Part shown: positions 38,823 through 48,351 of the stretch, one piece after another | Position numbering within the stretch: the stretch's first letter is position 1 | How the letters are laid out: the number at the start of each line of letters is the position of its first letter | From: Chitinophagales bacterium | GTDB taxonomy: Bacteria > Bacteroidota > Bacteroidia > Chitinophagales > CAIODY01 | Direction of reading: 5' to 3' | Length of the DNA stretch: 64,000 bases | Assembly (NCBI GenBank): GCA_947452995.1 | Contig: CANGEV010000005.1 | Span: 89,728-153,727 of the forward strand | Notes under the pieces: model-generated | What the model was told of the DNA's origin: nothing | Database searches by the model: none | What the model saw: the letters and a program-made list of their open reading frames with translations, nothing else | Program-made: the position numbers and the translations under genes

Positions 38823-39995
38823 ATGAAAGAAGTATTTATTGTTTCTGTTGCCCGTACGCCAGTTGGGTCAGCAAGTGGATCATTAGCCTCCTTAACAGCA
38901 ACACAACTTGGGAGTATAGCTATGAAGGCTGCATTAGAAAGAGCGAAATTGAATGGTGAAGAGATTGATGAAATTTTCATGGGAAATGTATTGAGTGCAA
39001 ACGTAGGACAAGCGCCCGTGACGCAAGCTATGATTGGCGCTGGAATTAGCAACAAGACACCTGGAACAACGGTAAACAAGGTATGTGCATCTGGCATGAA
39101 GGCAATTATGTTAGGCGCGCAAAGCATCATGACTGGCGCAAACAACGTGGTGATGGCTGGTGGTATGGAGAGCATGAGTAATGCCCCTTATTACTTAGAC
39201 AAAGCACGTACAGGATATAGAATGGGACATGGCCAAATTATCGACGGTATGATTAAGGATGGTCTTTGGGATCCTTACGGAAATGTTCACATGGGTAATT
39301 GTGGCGAAGTATGTGCAAAGCATTATAACTTTACACGTGAAGCGCAAGATGAATATGCCATTAACACGTACAAACGTGCGCAGGAAGCATATGCTGCAGG
39401 TATGTTTGCAAATGAAATAGTCCCAGTAGAGGTTAAGGGTAAAGAAACAATTATTGTTAGTGAAGACGAACAATACAAAAAAGTAAAAGCGGATAAAATC
39501 CCTACCTTAAAACCTGCATTCGCTAAAGACGGAACAGTTACAGCAGCTAATGCATCCCCAATTAGTGATGGTGCTTCAGCAGTAGTTTTAATGAGTGGTG
39601 AAGAAATGAATAAGAGAGGTTTAAAACCAATAGCAAAAATCATTGGCTTTGCAGATGCTGCGCAGGCTCCTGAATGGTTTACAACGGCACCTTCAATTGC
39701 AGTACCAAAAGCACTAAAAATGGCTGGCATCACGTTGGAACAAGTTGATTTTTTTGAAGTAAACGAAGCCTTTGCTGTGGTATCAATGGCCAATGCCAAG
39801 GAATTAAATATTCCAATGGAAAAAGTAAACGCTTGGGGCGGAGCAATTGCATTAGGCCATGCATTAGGTAATAGTGGTGCAAGAATCACAATCACTTTAA
39901 GTTCAATCTTACAAGCTAAAGGCGCAAAATACGGCGTTGCAGGAATCTGTAATGGTGGTGGTGGAGCTTCGGCTATCGTAATTGAAGCTTGTTAA
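38823..39995 (+). CDS. Acetyl-CoA C-acetyltransferase (thiolase)
   Basis: Condenses two acetyl-CoA to acetoacetyl-CoA or performs the reverse thiolysis. The 390 residues are the standard length. The nucleophile Cys88 is in NKVCASGMKA, His346 in GGAIALGHALG and the second catalytic Cys376 in GICNGGGGAS. The SISDGASAVVL-like segment (SPISDGASAVVLM) is also present. It stands alone with a terminator on each side. A biosynthetic or fatty-acid-degrading role cannot be separated from sequence. Confidence 0.94.
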   Translation: MKEVFIVSVARTPVGSASGSLASLTATQLGSIAMKAALERAKLNGEEIDEIFMGNVLSANVGQAPVTQAMIGAGISNKTPGTTVNKVCASGMKAIMLGAQSIMTGANNVVMAGGMESMSNAPYYLDKARTGYRMGHGQIIDGMIKDGLWDPYGNVHMGNCGEVCAKHYNFTREAQDEYAINTYKRAQEAYAAGMFANEIVPVEVKGKETIIVSEDEQYKKVKADKIPTLKPAFAKDGTVTAANASPISDGASAVVLMSGEEMNKRGLKPIAKIIGFADAAQAPEWFTTAPSIAVPKALKMAGITLEQVDFFEVNEAFAVVSMANAKELNIPMEKVNAWGGAIALGHALGNSGARITITLSSILQAKGAKYGVAGICNGGGGASAIVIEAC

Positions 39996-40024
39996 CAAGA
40001 AATTGTAACCTATAAGTCCTTCTT

Positions 40025-40066
40025 AAGTCCTGATTTAAAGTCTAAACACTTTGAATCAGGACTTTT
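40025..40066. terminator. Bidirectional terminator between thiolase and DedA genes
   Basis: An 11-bp perfect outer stem (40025-40035 with 40054-40064) and a 4-bp inner stem (AAGT/ACTT) around a loop of 6, followed by T's. It lies between convergent genes. Confidence 0.85.
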
Positions 40067-40136
40067 ATTATGTAAAAAACGAATTTTTAAAGACCTGAAA
40101 AAATAGTGGACTTACAAATAAAAGAGATGAAGATGG

Positions 40137-40778
40137 TTAGGATTTCTTACCGAAGAACACTTTATAAATAATCGGAGCGGTCGTAACTAACACAATTCCT
40201 ATTACGATTTTATCTAAGTGTTTTTCCAAACCAGGGAATTGTTGACCTAAGAAAAAACCTAATAGAATCATGGCACACACCCAAGCTATACAGCCAAAAA
40301 CATTATAAATTAAAAATTTCTTGCGATCCATTTTCACAATACCAGCAACTATCGGCGCAAATGTTCTTAAAAATGGAAGGAATCTAGCAAATACGATAGC
40401 CATTGCTCCACGTTTTTCGTAAAAATCTTTTGCCGCTTGTAAATGTTTAGGTTTAAACAACAAAGACTCCTTTTTGTTAAACAAAAGAGGACCACTTTTA
40501 GCTCCAAACCAATAGCCTACAATATTTCCTAGTACGCCAGCAATAATTACTAGTAGAATTACCAGCCAAACATTAAACGCCATTCCATTTGAAAGTGTGA
40601 TTGGGTTTGCTGATAATGACATGCCTGTCACAAATAATAATGAATCTCCAGGAAAGAAAAAACCAACAAAAAGTCCGGTTTCAGCAAAAATCACGAACAA
40701 CAACAACCACAATCCACCATGTTCAAAAATCCATTGAGGATTTATAAGTTGTCTAAACAATTCTAAAGCTTCGTGCAT
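40137..40778 (-). CDS. DedA family membrane protein
   Basis: A 213-residue inner-membrane protein with the DedA/SNARE-associated signature: FFFPGDSLLF near residue 40, a YWFGAKSGP segment, ARFLPFLRTFAPIVAG and FGCIAWVC. DedA proteins are proposed lipid scramblases/flippases, including undecaprenyl-phosphate transporters, and proton-driven membrane homeostasis factors. Which lipid this one moves is not visible. The next gene upstream on the same strand, the KdsC-like phosphatase, ends 57 nt away. Confidence 0.92.
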   Translation of the reverse strand: MHEALELFRQLINPQWIFEHGGLWLLLFVIFAETGLFVGFFFPGDSLLFVTGMSLSANPITLSNGMAFNVWLVILLVIIAGVLGNIVGYWFGAKSGPLLFNKKESLLFKPKHLQAAKDFYEKRGAMAIVFARFLPFLRTFAPIVAGIVKMDRKKFLIYNVFGCIAWVCAMILLGFFLGQQFPGLEKHLDKIVIGIVLVTTAPIIYKVFFGKKS

Positions 40779-40835
40779 AATTCTGCTATTTGAGTAAAGA
40801 TAATTTTAAATTCTAAAATAGGGCGAATAAAAACC

Positions 40836-41315
40836 TTAATGAATATCAAAATACATTTCGATAAACTCACGAACGCACGCTTGTCCCCCATTATTTTTCA
40901 AAATTACATGTGAAACCGCTTTAATTTTATCAACTGCATCAGCTGGGCAAATAGCAAAGCCAACTTTTGACATACAGATCAAGTCATTCACGTCATCTCC
41001 CATATACGCAACTTCATTCAGACTGATTTGAAGTTCTTTACACCATTCTTCTAATATCAGCATTTTGTTCTCATGCCCTACATAGACTCTATCAATGTAT
41101 AATGTTTGGGCACGCGATTGTATTAATTTATCTTTTGAGCCGTTAGAAATAATCCCTACAGCAAGTTTATATTCTTTAATAACTTGACGAATGGCTAATC
41201 CGTCCTTGGTATTGAATTTTTTAAACTCGCTACCATCTTCCAGATAATACATACCACCGTCAGTTAACACGCCATCTACGTCTAAAATCAATAATTTGAA
41301 AGGAACACTTTGCAT
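40836..41315 (-). CDS. KdsC-like HAD phosphatase (3-deoxy-manno-octulosonate-8-phosphatase type)
   Basis: HAD-superfamily C0-type phosphatase, likely removing phosphate from KDO 8-phosphate for lipopolysaccharide. Motif I is LILDVDGVLTDGG (nucleophile Asp and acid/base Asp), motif II GIISNGSK, a Lys in HENKMLIL, and motif III YMGDDVNDL. The end GGQACVREFIEMYF is typical of KdsC. I place the start at 41315 (160 residues). An in-frame ATG at 41369 adds 18 residues unlike the family but has an A-rich upstream region, so the start is uncertain. Related phosphatases of the nonulosonate family cannot be excluded. Confidence 0.85.
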   Translation of the reverse strand: MQSVPFKLLILDVDGVLTDGGMYYLEDGSEFKKFNTKDGLAIRQVIKEYKLAVGIISNGSKDKLIQSRAQTLYIDRVYVGHENKMLILEEWCKELQISLNEVAYMGDDVNDLICMSKVGFAICPADAVDKIKAVSHVILKNNGGQACVREFIEMYFDIH

Positions 41316-41422
41316 AGAACGAATATAATTGATTTTATGGCAAAAAACTTGATTTTGTACAATAGTCATTTTTTAGTGGATAAGACGACATACATTTATG
41401 AGAATGCTTTGTATTTTTAGAT

Positions 41423-42724
41423 ATGGAAAATAAGATTCCAATTGTATCCAATTTACAGAAACTAGATAAGCCACCACGATGGATTTATCGTTGGGGCATT
41501 TATTTCTTAGCACTATTAGTATTTATTGCCTTTTTATTTGCGGCTATCGTAAAATATCCAGACATCATAAAAGGGAGTATTATTATCACTTCTACCAATC
41601 CTCCAGCAAACTTAATTAGCCGTTCGGAAGGGCGTATCATTAAAATATTCAAACATGATAAGGATCAAGTAAATGAAGGAGAATATATTTTGGTTTTAGA
41701 AAACTCCGCCAATCTTGAAGATATATTAAAATTAAAATCTATTTTATCGAAAGATATAAACCAAAGCAATGCATTGTCATTTAGTTTGCAAAACGATCAG
41801 ATTACTGCGCAATTGGCAAGTACTCAAAATCGTCAATTAGGTACACTGCAAGCTTCCTTCAATAATTACATTGCGGCCAAGCAACAATTTGAATTTTATT
41901 TAGGCGAACAAAATCAATTACTGCGCATAAACACTTTAAAGAATCAGTTGAATGAATATGAGCGCTTAAGCGAAATGCTTTCCAAACAGATAGAGGCGCA
42001 GCAGGAAAAGCTTAATCTTCTATTAAAGAAACAGCAACACGACCAATTGCTTGCGAAAGAAAAGGTATTATCTCAATCAGATTTGGACAATACTTCAAAA
42101 TTAGTTCTGGAGCAAGAAATCCAGTTGCGCACCTCACAAACAACAGCAACACAAAACACTTTAGCTGCGAATGAAATAAGAAAACGCATAATCGATCTTT
42201 CTCAAGAAAGCAGTTTGCAAGGTAACACAAACACCATTTCGTTAGAAAATGCAATAAATCAATTAAAAAGTGATTTTTATGCCTGGGAAGAAAAATACGT
42301 AATAAAAGCCCCTGTTGAAGGGCGAGTTTCTTTTTATAATTTCTGGCAGGAGCAGCAGCAAATAAAAACGAATGAGCCTTTGCTTGCCATTGTTAGAGAA
42401 CAGGCCCAGACATTTGGTAGAGCTAAAGTAAGTTTGAATAATAGTGGCAAATTAAAATTAAATCAAAAAGTACATATTAAGCTTTTGAATTACCCTTATT
42501 TGGAATTTGGCATGTTAGAAGGCAAAGTGGAACGCATTGCGCAAATACCTAGCGGAGGGGAATATGCGATTGAAATATCCTTACCTAAAGGTCTAACAAC
42601 CACTTATAATAAAACATTACCATTGAATGAGGAGTTAATTGGAGAAGCTGATATAATCGTTGATGATATTACATTGCTTCAACGTATTCTTTATCCATTA
42701 AAACATCTTTGGAACAAACAATAA
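41423..42724 (+). CDS. HlyD family membrane-fusion (periplasmic adaptor) protein
   Basis: 433 residues: a cytoplasmic N-terminus, one membrane helix (about 24-44), a split biotinyl-lipoyl-like domain (LISRSEGRIIKIF near 63 and the APVEGRVSF stretch near 294), a long alpha-helical hairpin rich in Gln, Leu and Lys between them (about 95-280), and a beta-barrel end. This is the adaptor of type 1-like or bacteriocin exporters. A C39-peptidase ABC exporter, the natural partner, lies 7.5 kb away on the opposite strand. The next gene starts 3 nt downstream. Confidence 0.88.
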   Translation: MENKIPIVSNLQKLDKPPRWIYRWGIYFLALLVFIAFLFAAIVKYPDIIKGSIIITSTNPPANLISRSEGRIIKIFKHDKDQVNEGEYILVLENSANLEDILKLKSILSKDINQSNALSFSLQNDQITAQLASTQNRQLGTLQASFNNYIAAKQQFEFYLGEQNQLLRINTLKNQLNEYERLSEMLSKQIEAQQEKLNLLLKKQQHDQLLAKEKVLSQSDLDNTSKLVLEQEIQLRTSQTTATQNTLAANEIRKRIIDLSQESSLQGNTNTISLENAINQLKSDFYAWEEKYVIKAPVEGRVSFYNFWQEQQQIKTNEPLLAIVREQAQTFGRAKVSLNNSGKLKLNQKVHIKLLNYPYLEFGMLEGKVERIAQIPSGGEYAIEISLPKGLTTTYNKTLPLNEELIGEADIIVDDITLLQRILYPLKHLWNKQ

Positions 42725-42727
42725 ATT

Positions 42728-43207
42728 ATGAAAAACAAGGGCAGTCTGTTGTTAACGATATTATGTGTGATTACCTTACTCTGGTCGGGTTTTTCAATTT
42801 TAAATCAAGTATATTTTTACAAAAACATTGAATCGTTTAAAGTAAGTGGTGATGCACGCTTTAAGGTACAAATTGAAAAGGCAAAAACACCGAATGCTAA
42901 GGCGCGAATTGAATATCAACAGCATAAATTTTATCAAAAGTACACACATAAAGACGAGTTAATTTCTATTGGAATACTAGGTGATATACTTTGTATTGTC
43001 GGTGCAATTGTATTGTGGTATGGCATAATATACGGTTTACCATTTTACATTATTGGTCAAATGCTCCCCTTTTCATACTTAATCTATCTTACAGGCATTC
43101 AATCGGATTTCCAACTAATGATGTCTGAATTCTACGGTTTGATTATTCCTGTTATCATGATTATCTTATTCATAACGCAAACAGCGAATTCTAAAAAAGA
43201 AGCATGA
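42728..43207 (+). CDS. Small membrane protein of unknown function
   Basis: 159 residues with an N-terminal hydrophobic helix (about 7-27), a polar segment rich in Lys and Tyr (about 30-75), then about three more hydrophobic helices (about 80-155). I recognise no family. It begins 3 nt after the HlyD gene and its last codons overlap the trmD start by 4 nt (ATGA), so it is part of an HlyD-unknown-trmD transcript. The polar part may face the periplasm. Confidence 0.65.
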   Translation: MKNKGSLLLTILCVITLLWSGFSILNQVYFYKNIESFKVSGDARFKVQIEKAKTPNAKARIEYQQHKFYQKYTHKDELISIGILGDILCIVGAIVLWYGIIYGLPFYIIGQMLPFSYLIYLTGIQSDFQLMMSEFYGLIIPVIMIILFITQTANSKKEA

Positions 43208-43878
43208 GAATAGATATTATTTCCGTAGTTCCAGATTTACTACATAGCCCACTTTCCCACTCCATCATGAAGCGTGCGCAAGAAAAAGGCTTATTGGAAG
43301 TAAACATCATAAATTTACGCGACTATGCTATTAACAATCACGGACAGGTAGATGATTATGCTTTTGGTGGTGAGGCAGGTATGGTACTTATGATAGAGCC
43401 AATTGATAATTGCATTCAAGATTTAAAAAAGCAACGTCATTATGATGAAGTAATCTATACTAGTCCAGACGGACAAACTTTAAATCAAGGCATGGCCAAT
43501 CAATTATCCATGAAAGAAAACTTGATTATTCTTTGTGGGCATTATAAAGGTGTTGATGAACGTATTCGAGAACATTTGATCACAAAAGAAATATCTATCG
43601 GAGATTACGTATTGAGTGGTGGCGAATTGGCGGCGGCTGTGATTACAGATTGTATTGGAAGATTAATACCTGGTGTTTTAAACGATGAATCTTCTGCCTT
43701 GTTTGATTCGTTTCAGGATAACCTCCTTTCGCATCCGGTTTATACAAGACCAGCTGATTATAACGGATGGAAGGTTCCTGAAGTGCTTTATAGCGGTCAT
43801 CAGGCGAATATAAAAAAATGGAAAGAGGATCAGGCTTTGCAACGCACTCAATCTAGACGTCCCGACTTATTAAAGTAG
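43204..43878 (+). CDS. trmD: tRNA (guanine-N1-)-methyltransferase TrmD
   Basis: SPOUT-fold enzyme that methylates G37 of tRNAs for Leu, Pro and Arg. The 224 residues show [13 protein letters not shown] at the start, [23 protein letters not shown], the trefoil-knot SAM site [12 protein letters not shown] and [13 protein letters not shown], and the catalytic aspartate region [14 protein letters not shown]. It overlaps the upstream membrane protein gene by 4 nt. It is not in the usual rpsP-rimM-trmD-rplS cluster. Confidence 0.96.
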   Translation: MRIDIISVVPDLLHSPLSHSIMKRAQEKGLLEVNIINLRDYAINNHGQVDDYAFGGEAGMVLMIEPIDNCIQDLKKQRHYDEVIYTSPDGQTLNQGMANQLSMKENLIILCGHYKGVDERIREHLITKEISIGDYVLSGGELAAAVITDCIGRLIPGVLNDESSALFDSFQDNLLSHPVYTRPADYNGWKVPEVLYSGHQANIKKWKEDQALQRTQSRRPDLLK

Positions 43879-43909
43879 TTGATTTAACGATTTTTTAAAC
43901 TTATATTTA
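43879..43909 (+). promoter_or_regulatory. Promoter of the DUF4907-kelch-VTC operon
   Basis: TTG (43879-43881), a 20-nt spacer and TATATTTA (43902-43909), one base off TAnnTTTG. It begins directly after the trmD stop and ends 4 nt before the ATG of the next gene. This supports an independent unit starting at 43914. Confidence 0.55.
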
Positions 43910-43913
43910 CGTT

Positions 43914-44291
43914 ATGTGGCATTTAATATTCAGACTAAGAAATTGGTCTTTATTAGTATTTATATTCCTTTCTCTATTCATTTCATCTTGTTTTTGGATT
44001 AATGAACCAAATGCAGATGAGATTGGCAGTTTGGAGTTAAGTGCTGACGAAATAAGTGGCGAAACCTATAGTTACAAAATTTTCCTAAATGACAGCAGCA
44101 ATCAATCTTTTGGTTATGGTTTTTTAGTAAAACTTAATAATCGTGAATTAGTTCGTCAATGTCATGAAAATATTGATGGAGAAATAGAAAAGTATAAAAC
44201 AGCGAATGCTGCGATGATAGCCGCTGAAACAATGATAGATTACTTAAAAAACACAGCTAGACAACAGGCTAGTCAAAAATCAAATAAGTAG
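43914..44291 (+). CDS. Lipoprotein, DUF4907-like
   Basis: 125 residues: a hydrophobic leader ending in the lipobox FISSC (about residue 26), then a short domain with YSYKIFLNDSSNQSFGYGF, VKLNNRELVRQ and KTANAAMIAAETMIDYLKN. These match the layout I know for DUF4907 (GYG-strand, a Q/H turn, a C-terminal helix after KF/KT). DUF4907 proteins often sit beside kelch-repeat proteins in Bacteroidota, as here. Its role is unknown. The first kelch gene starts 34 nt downstream. Confidence 0.7.
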   Translation: MWHLIFRLRNWSLLVFIFLSLFISSCFWINEPNADEIGSLELSADEISGETYSYKIFLNDSSNQSFGYGFLVKLNNRELVRQCHENIDGEIEKYKTANAAMIAAETMIDYLKNTARQQASQKSNK

Positions 44292-44325
44292 CTAGCAATA
44301 CCTTCCGATTAAATTTGACTCAACT

Positions 44326-45492
44326 ATGAAAACGAAAACTACCTTAAAATATATCCTATTTCTTTTACTAAACTTTATCAATTTCTATAGTCAAGCCGAT
44401 TGGACTTGGGTGCAAAAAGCTGGATTTCCAGGAATTCCTAGACATAGAGCATGCGCTTTTTCTATTGGAGAGAAAGGATATATTGGATTAGGCCATATTA
44501 ATTCAGGTTCTTTATCCATCGCTTATGATGATTGGTGGGAATATGACCCTGCAACGAACTCTTGGACTCAAAAAGCCAATTATCCTGCCGGTCCGAGATT
44601 CGGAAACTTTTGTTTCGGGTTTGATAACTGTGCATATGTAGGTGGTGGTGCTATACAATCATGGGGGGCTGCATATGAATTTTTTAAATTTGAACCAGTA
44701 AGCAATACTTGGTCATTTATGGGAAATAGCCCAATTGGTGGAGAAGGTAAACCAAGCTTTGTAATTGGAGATTCTGGCTATGTAGCTGGAATGGGATATA
44801 ATCGTTTGACGAATTCTTGGTTTTCGGCACCTACCGCGAATGTTGGTTATTGGGATTATGTATTTGTAATAGACAACAAAGCATACTTCAGCTTAGGCGG
44901 TAATATGACTGAATATGATCCGAGAGCGAACTTGGTAGTTGGCAAAGGGTCCTGTCCAAATTCGCATATGTTTCCTACTTCTTTTTCTGTTAACAAAAAA
45001 GGGTATGTGATAATGGGAACAGATTATACAACTGAATTCAGAGATCAATACGAATACGATCCAACAACCAATAAATGGGATACCTTACACTCCTTTCCTG
45101 GAAGCGGAAGACATTACTCCCCTACCTTTGTTATAGCTAATAAAGCGTATATGGGTACCGGCTCGAATGGTACTAATATGGCAGACTTCTGGGAATTCGC
45201 TTGGCGAAATAATACTCCAAGTAATGTTGGAATAGAAACCCAAAACAAAATAACGGAAGTATCCATCTTCCCAAGTCCTTTTACGACTAGCTTTTCAATT
45301 ACAAACAACCATCCCAACTCAGTACAATTTAAACTGTTTGATTTAGCTGGTCATTTAATTTGGACGAGTCAAATGGAAACTGGAAAGACTGCATTAATCA
45401 ATGCAACGGACATCGCAAACGGCAATTATATCCTTATTGGAGAAGACCTCATTACACATGCGAAATTTCAAAAAACAATTGTGAAGCAATGA
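44326..45492 (+). CDS. Kelch-repeat secreted protein with T9SS type A sorting domain (first of three)
   Basis: 388 residues: a signal peptide (about 1-22), six kelch blades (about 25-300; third blade degenerate) with the repeated pattern GYIGLG, WWEYDPATNSWTQKA, GYVIMGT, YEYDPTTNKW, and a C-terminal sorting domain of about 80 residues (VSIFPSPFTTSF onward, ending KTIVKQ). Kelch propellers bind proteins or sugars, and the tail sends it through T9SS. Its stop overlaps the next kelch gene by ATGA. The three kelch proteins are paralogous in layout but have clearly different sequences. Confidence 0.88.
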   Translation: MKTKTTLKYILFLLLNFINFYSQADWTWVQKAGFPGIPRHRACAFSIGEKGYIGLGHINSGSLSIAYDDWWEYDPATNSWTQKANYPAGPRFGNFCFGFDNCAYVGGGAIQSWGAAYEFFKFEPVSNTWSFMGNSPIGGEGKPSFVIGDSGYVAGMGYNRLTNSWFSAPTANVGYWDYVFVIDNKAYFSLGGNMTEYDPRANLVVGKGSCPNSHMFPTSFSVNKKGYVIMGTDYTTEFRDQYEYDPTTNKWDTLHSFPGSGRHYSPTFVIANKAYMGTGSNGTNMADFWEFAWRNNTPSNVGIETQNKITEVSIFPSPFTTSFSITNNHPNSVQFKLFDLAGHLIWTSQMETGKTALINATDIANGNYILIGEDLITHAKFQKTIVKQ

Positions 45493-46730
45493 GAAAAACA
45501 ATAACCTTCAGTGTATTGTATCTTATAGTTTTTTTAACTATCCCATCCACTACCAAAGCAGATTGGAATTGGCATAAACGTACTTACTTAATTAATTGCA
45601 AACGAGATCAGGCTTGCGGATTCTCCATAGGAAATAAAGGATATTTATGTGGAGGTAGTGATACCAACAATCTTACACTAAATGACCTGTGGGAATACAA
45701 TGCAACAAATGATTCATGGACTCAAAAAGCAGATTTAATTGGTGGAAAAAGAAGAAGTGCGTTTGCATTTGCTATCAATGGACTAGGATATGTTGGAGGA
45801 GGAATTGCAGATTCGAATACCACTGGCACCTTATATGGAGACTTTTATGCGTATGATCCAATTACAAACTCATGGACTCCGAAGGCAAATTATTCTTCTA
45901 CCGGCAATAATGTGTATAGAGCTGCCGCAACAGCCTGTAATGGCAAAGGATATCTGATCGGTGGTCGTAATAGTTGGTCCAGCAATTCATCCATCAGTGA
46001 ATATGACCCAATCACAAATTCATGGTCATTAAAAGCTCCATTCCCAGGCCTTCCAACGAGTAGTGGCGGAAGGGATGGTGGTGCCGCTTTTTCAGTATTC
46101 AATAAAGTATATTTTGGAACAGGCAGAGATGATAGTTTTTTTGAAAGAGATTTTTGGGAATTCGATCCAAGCACTAATACTTGGACTAGAAAAAAAGATT
46201 TCCCTGGATCAGGAAGATTTTGTGGCGTTGGTTTCAATATTAATAATCTAGGGTTTATTGGTCTTGGCACGGACGGCGGTTTCCTTAAAGACTTTTATTA
46301 CTATGACGCAAGCAATGACCAATGGAATTTTGCCAACAATTTTGATGGTGCCGGAAGAAGAAATGCAGCAGCTTTTGTAATTGGAGATTCTGCCTATGTA
46401 ACAACAGGGAAATCCGCTGGAGGAACTAAGCAAGATTTGTATGTGATGTATTATGAAAATATTAACCCAACGAGTTTAAATCAAATTGCAACTAAAAATA
46501 AAATCAATATTAGTCCTAATTATTTAAATACATCAGAATCGGAAATAATATTTAGCGGATTAGAACAAGTAAATCCTAATCAAATTACAATATATGATAT
46601 AAATGGAGGATTAATTTCAACAGCCATATTAGCTCCTGGTATTGAAAAAATGATTATCAGACTAGAGATTGCTGGAATATATTTTGTTTCGTTGAATGGT
46701 AGCTATGTCGGAACAATAACTAAAATTTAG
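45489..46730 (+). CDS. Kelch-repeat secreted protein with T9SS type A sorting domain (second)
   Basis: The frame is open from 45360, but the signal peptide starts MRKTITFSVLYLIVF, and the ATG at 45489 overlaps the previous stop by 4 nt (ATGA), so I take 45489 (413 residues). There are six kelch blades with WEYNATNDSWTQKA, YAYDPITNSWTPKA, FWEFDPSTNTWTRKK and YYYDASNDQW. A degenerate C-terminal sorting domain begins INISPNYLN and ends with VGTITKI. The FPGSGR loop between blades is shared with the first kelch protein. The third kelch gene starts 2 nt after its stop. Confidence 0.88.
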   Translation: MRKTITFSVLYLIVFLTIPSTTKADWNWHKRTYLINCKRDQACGFSIGNKGYLCGGSDTNNLTLNDLWEYNATNDSWTQKADLIGGKRRSAFAFAINGLGYVGGGIADSNTTGTLYGDFYAYDPITNSWTPKANYSSTGNNVYRAAATACNGKGYLIGGRNSWSSNSSISEYDPITNSWSLKAPFPGLPTSSGGRDGGAAFSVFNKVYFGTGRDDSFFERDFWEFDPSTNTWTRKKDFPGSGRFCGVGFNINNLGFIGLGTDGGFLKDFYYYDASNDQWNFANNFDGAGRRNAAAFVIGDSAYVTTGKSAGGTKQDLYVMYYENINPTSLNQIATKNKINISPNYLNTSESEIIFSGLEQVNPNQITIYDINGGLISTAILAPGIEKMIIRLEIAGIYFVSLNGSYVGTITKI

Positions 46731-46732
46731 TA

Positions 46733-47920
46733 ATGAAAAAATATTACCTAATACTACTTTGTATTTTAATGATTCCAAATCAAATTTGGGCTCAGGCAAA
46801 TACCTGGTTGCAATTAAATGATTTTCCCGCAAGTGCCCGCACTGGAGCTTCAGTCTTTCAAACAGGAAATGATGTGTATGTGGTAGGTGGTTATGACGGC
46901 TCTGCTTTTAAAAAAACAATGTACAGATACAATGAAAACAATGACACATGGCAAGCTATGCCTTCACTTCCATCAATGCCAAGAAACCTAGCCGTTGCAT
47001 TCAGTATCGGCGCAAATGGCTATTATGGTACAGGCCAAGGGGCGGCAGCTTACAGTAACGACTTCTGGGAATTTAATACAAATACACAGACGTGGTCACA
47101 AAAAGCGAATTTTGGCGGATTAGAACGCTCAGGAGCTATCGGAGCTTCGATAAACAATAAAGGATATATTGGATTAGGACAAGGCTATCAAGGTCTTTAC
47201 AGGGATATTTGGGAATATGATCCAACGGCAAACACTTGGAGTATAAAGGACTCCTTTCCTTCTACAGGAAGAAGAATGTGCGTAAGCATGGAACATGAAG
47301 GAAAACTTTTTGTAAGTCTTGGCAGTGACGGCAGATATAGAAGAGAAAGTTATTATTATGATCCAATTAATAACAATTGGTATCAGCTTGCAGATTTTGG
47401 AGGCAGTGCAAGACATTCGGCTGTCATTTACAAAATTGACAATACCCTCTATGTAGGTACAGGCTACGATAGTACCCTAAGGTTTAAAAAGGATATTTGG
47501 AGATATAATTCCACAAACAATAATTGGCAACAAGTAACTGATTTTGGTGGAACCGCGAGAGAAGGTGCCATTGCATTTAGCATAAACAATACGGCCTTTC
47601 TTGGTTTAGGCTACGATACGATTTGCAAGCCTGATGTTTGGCGCTATTCACCTTACGCAACACTGCTAACTAATCAAGAAAAAGAAACTGAAGTAACCAT
47701 CTCTCCTAACCCTATTTTTAATGAAATACATATAAGAAGCAGACTAGAGATTTCGGATGTATCTATATGGAATTTAAATGGACAATTAGTTAGAGAAATT
47801 AAAAATGTAAGCACTGTCAATAACGTATTAAATGCAGAAGAATTACCAAAAGCTTATTATATTGTTAAGACAAAATTAAGTAACGGAAACACTAATATTA
47901 CAACAATAAGCAAACAATGA
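46733..47920 (+). CDS. Kelch-repeat secreted protein with T9SS type A sorting domain (third)
   Basis: 395 residues: a signal peptide (about 1-21, ending IWAQ), six kelch blades (about 22-310) with the pattern VYVVGGYDG, YRYNENNDTWQ, FWEFNTNTQTWSQ, IWEYDPTANTWS and WRYNSTNNNWQQ, and a sorting domain starting VTISPNPIFNEIHI with LNGQLVREI. The ISPNP-type start is the cleanest type A sorting signal of the three. Its stop overlaps the next lipoprotein gene by 4 nt (ATGA). Confidence 0.9.
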   Translation: MKKYYLILLCILMIPNQIWAQANTWLQLNDFPASARTGASVFQTGNDVYVVGGYDGSAFKKTMYRYNENNDTWQAMPSLPSMPRNLAVAFSIGANGYYGTGQGAAAYSNDFWEFNTNTQTWSQKANFGGLERSGAIGASINNKGYIGLGQGYQGLYRDIWEYDPTANTWSIKDSFPSTGRRMCVSMEHEGKLFVSLGSDGRYRRESYYYDPINNNWYQLADFGGSARHSAVIYKIDNTLYVGTGYDSTLRFKKDIWRYNSTNNNWQQVTDFGGTAREGAIAFSINNTAFLGLGYDTICKPDVWRYSPYATLLTNQEKETEVTISPNPIFNEIHIRSRLEISDVSIWNLNGQLVREIKNVSTVNNVLNAEELPKAYYIVKTKLSNGNTNITTISKQ

Positions 47921-48351
47921 AATCAAACCTATTTTCAATTTTAAGCATATTGCTCCTTGTAGGAGTTTTTGCTGCATGCAAAAAGCAAGAAGGTACAGGA
48001 GGAACATCAAGCATAAGTGGTAATGTAGTAGCAGATATCATATTTAACAACAAAAACGGAGACACGCTAGGCGTAAATCAAAAGCTCGCAAATGCAAACG
48101 TGTACATTTGTTATGGTTCAGATAGCATTCCATCAGACAATGTTAAGACAAACTTTAACGGAACGTATAGATTTGATTACCTTCAAAAAGGCACCTATAC
48201 TCTTTACGTTTTAAGTGACAATATTGTACCAAGCACAATTTATCCAGCTACTAATTTTCAATTATATACGGTAATAAAAAAGCAAATCGAAGTTACTGAT
48301 AGAAATAAGAATGTGGATGCAGGAACCTTTCATATGAATTACGGATACTAA
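47917..48351 (+). CDS. Small lipoprotein with carboxypeptidase-regulatory-like domain
   Basis: 144 residues. A leader with lipobox VFAAC (Cys 20) is followed by one beta-sandwich of the carboxypeptidase-regulatory/SdrD-B-like kind: ISGNVVADIIF, LANANVYIC, KTNFNGTYRFDYLQKGTYTLYV. Such domains anchor or organise surface proteins and occur in Bacteroidota lipoproteins; function is otherwise unknown. It is coupled to the kelch gene before it (ATGA) and to the next gene (TAATG, one shared base). Confidence 0.75.
   Translation: MKSNLFSILSILLLVGVFAACKKQEGTGGTSSISGNVVADIIFNNKNGDTLGVNQKLANANVYICYGSDSIPSDNVKTNFNGTYRFDYLQKGTYTLYVLSDNIVPSTIYPATNFQLYTVIKKQIEVTDRNKNVDAGTFHMNYGY

Noticed and set aside
45360..45488. 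Longer second kelch reading frame starting at 45360
   Set aside because: It runs inside the end of the first kelch gene and lacks a signal peptide; the ATG at 45489 gives an ATGA overlap and a proper signal peptide.
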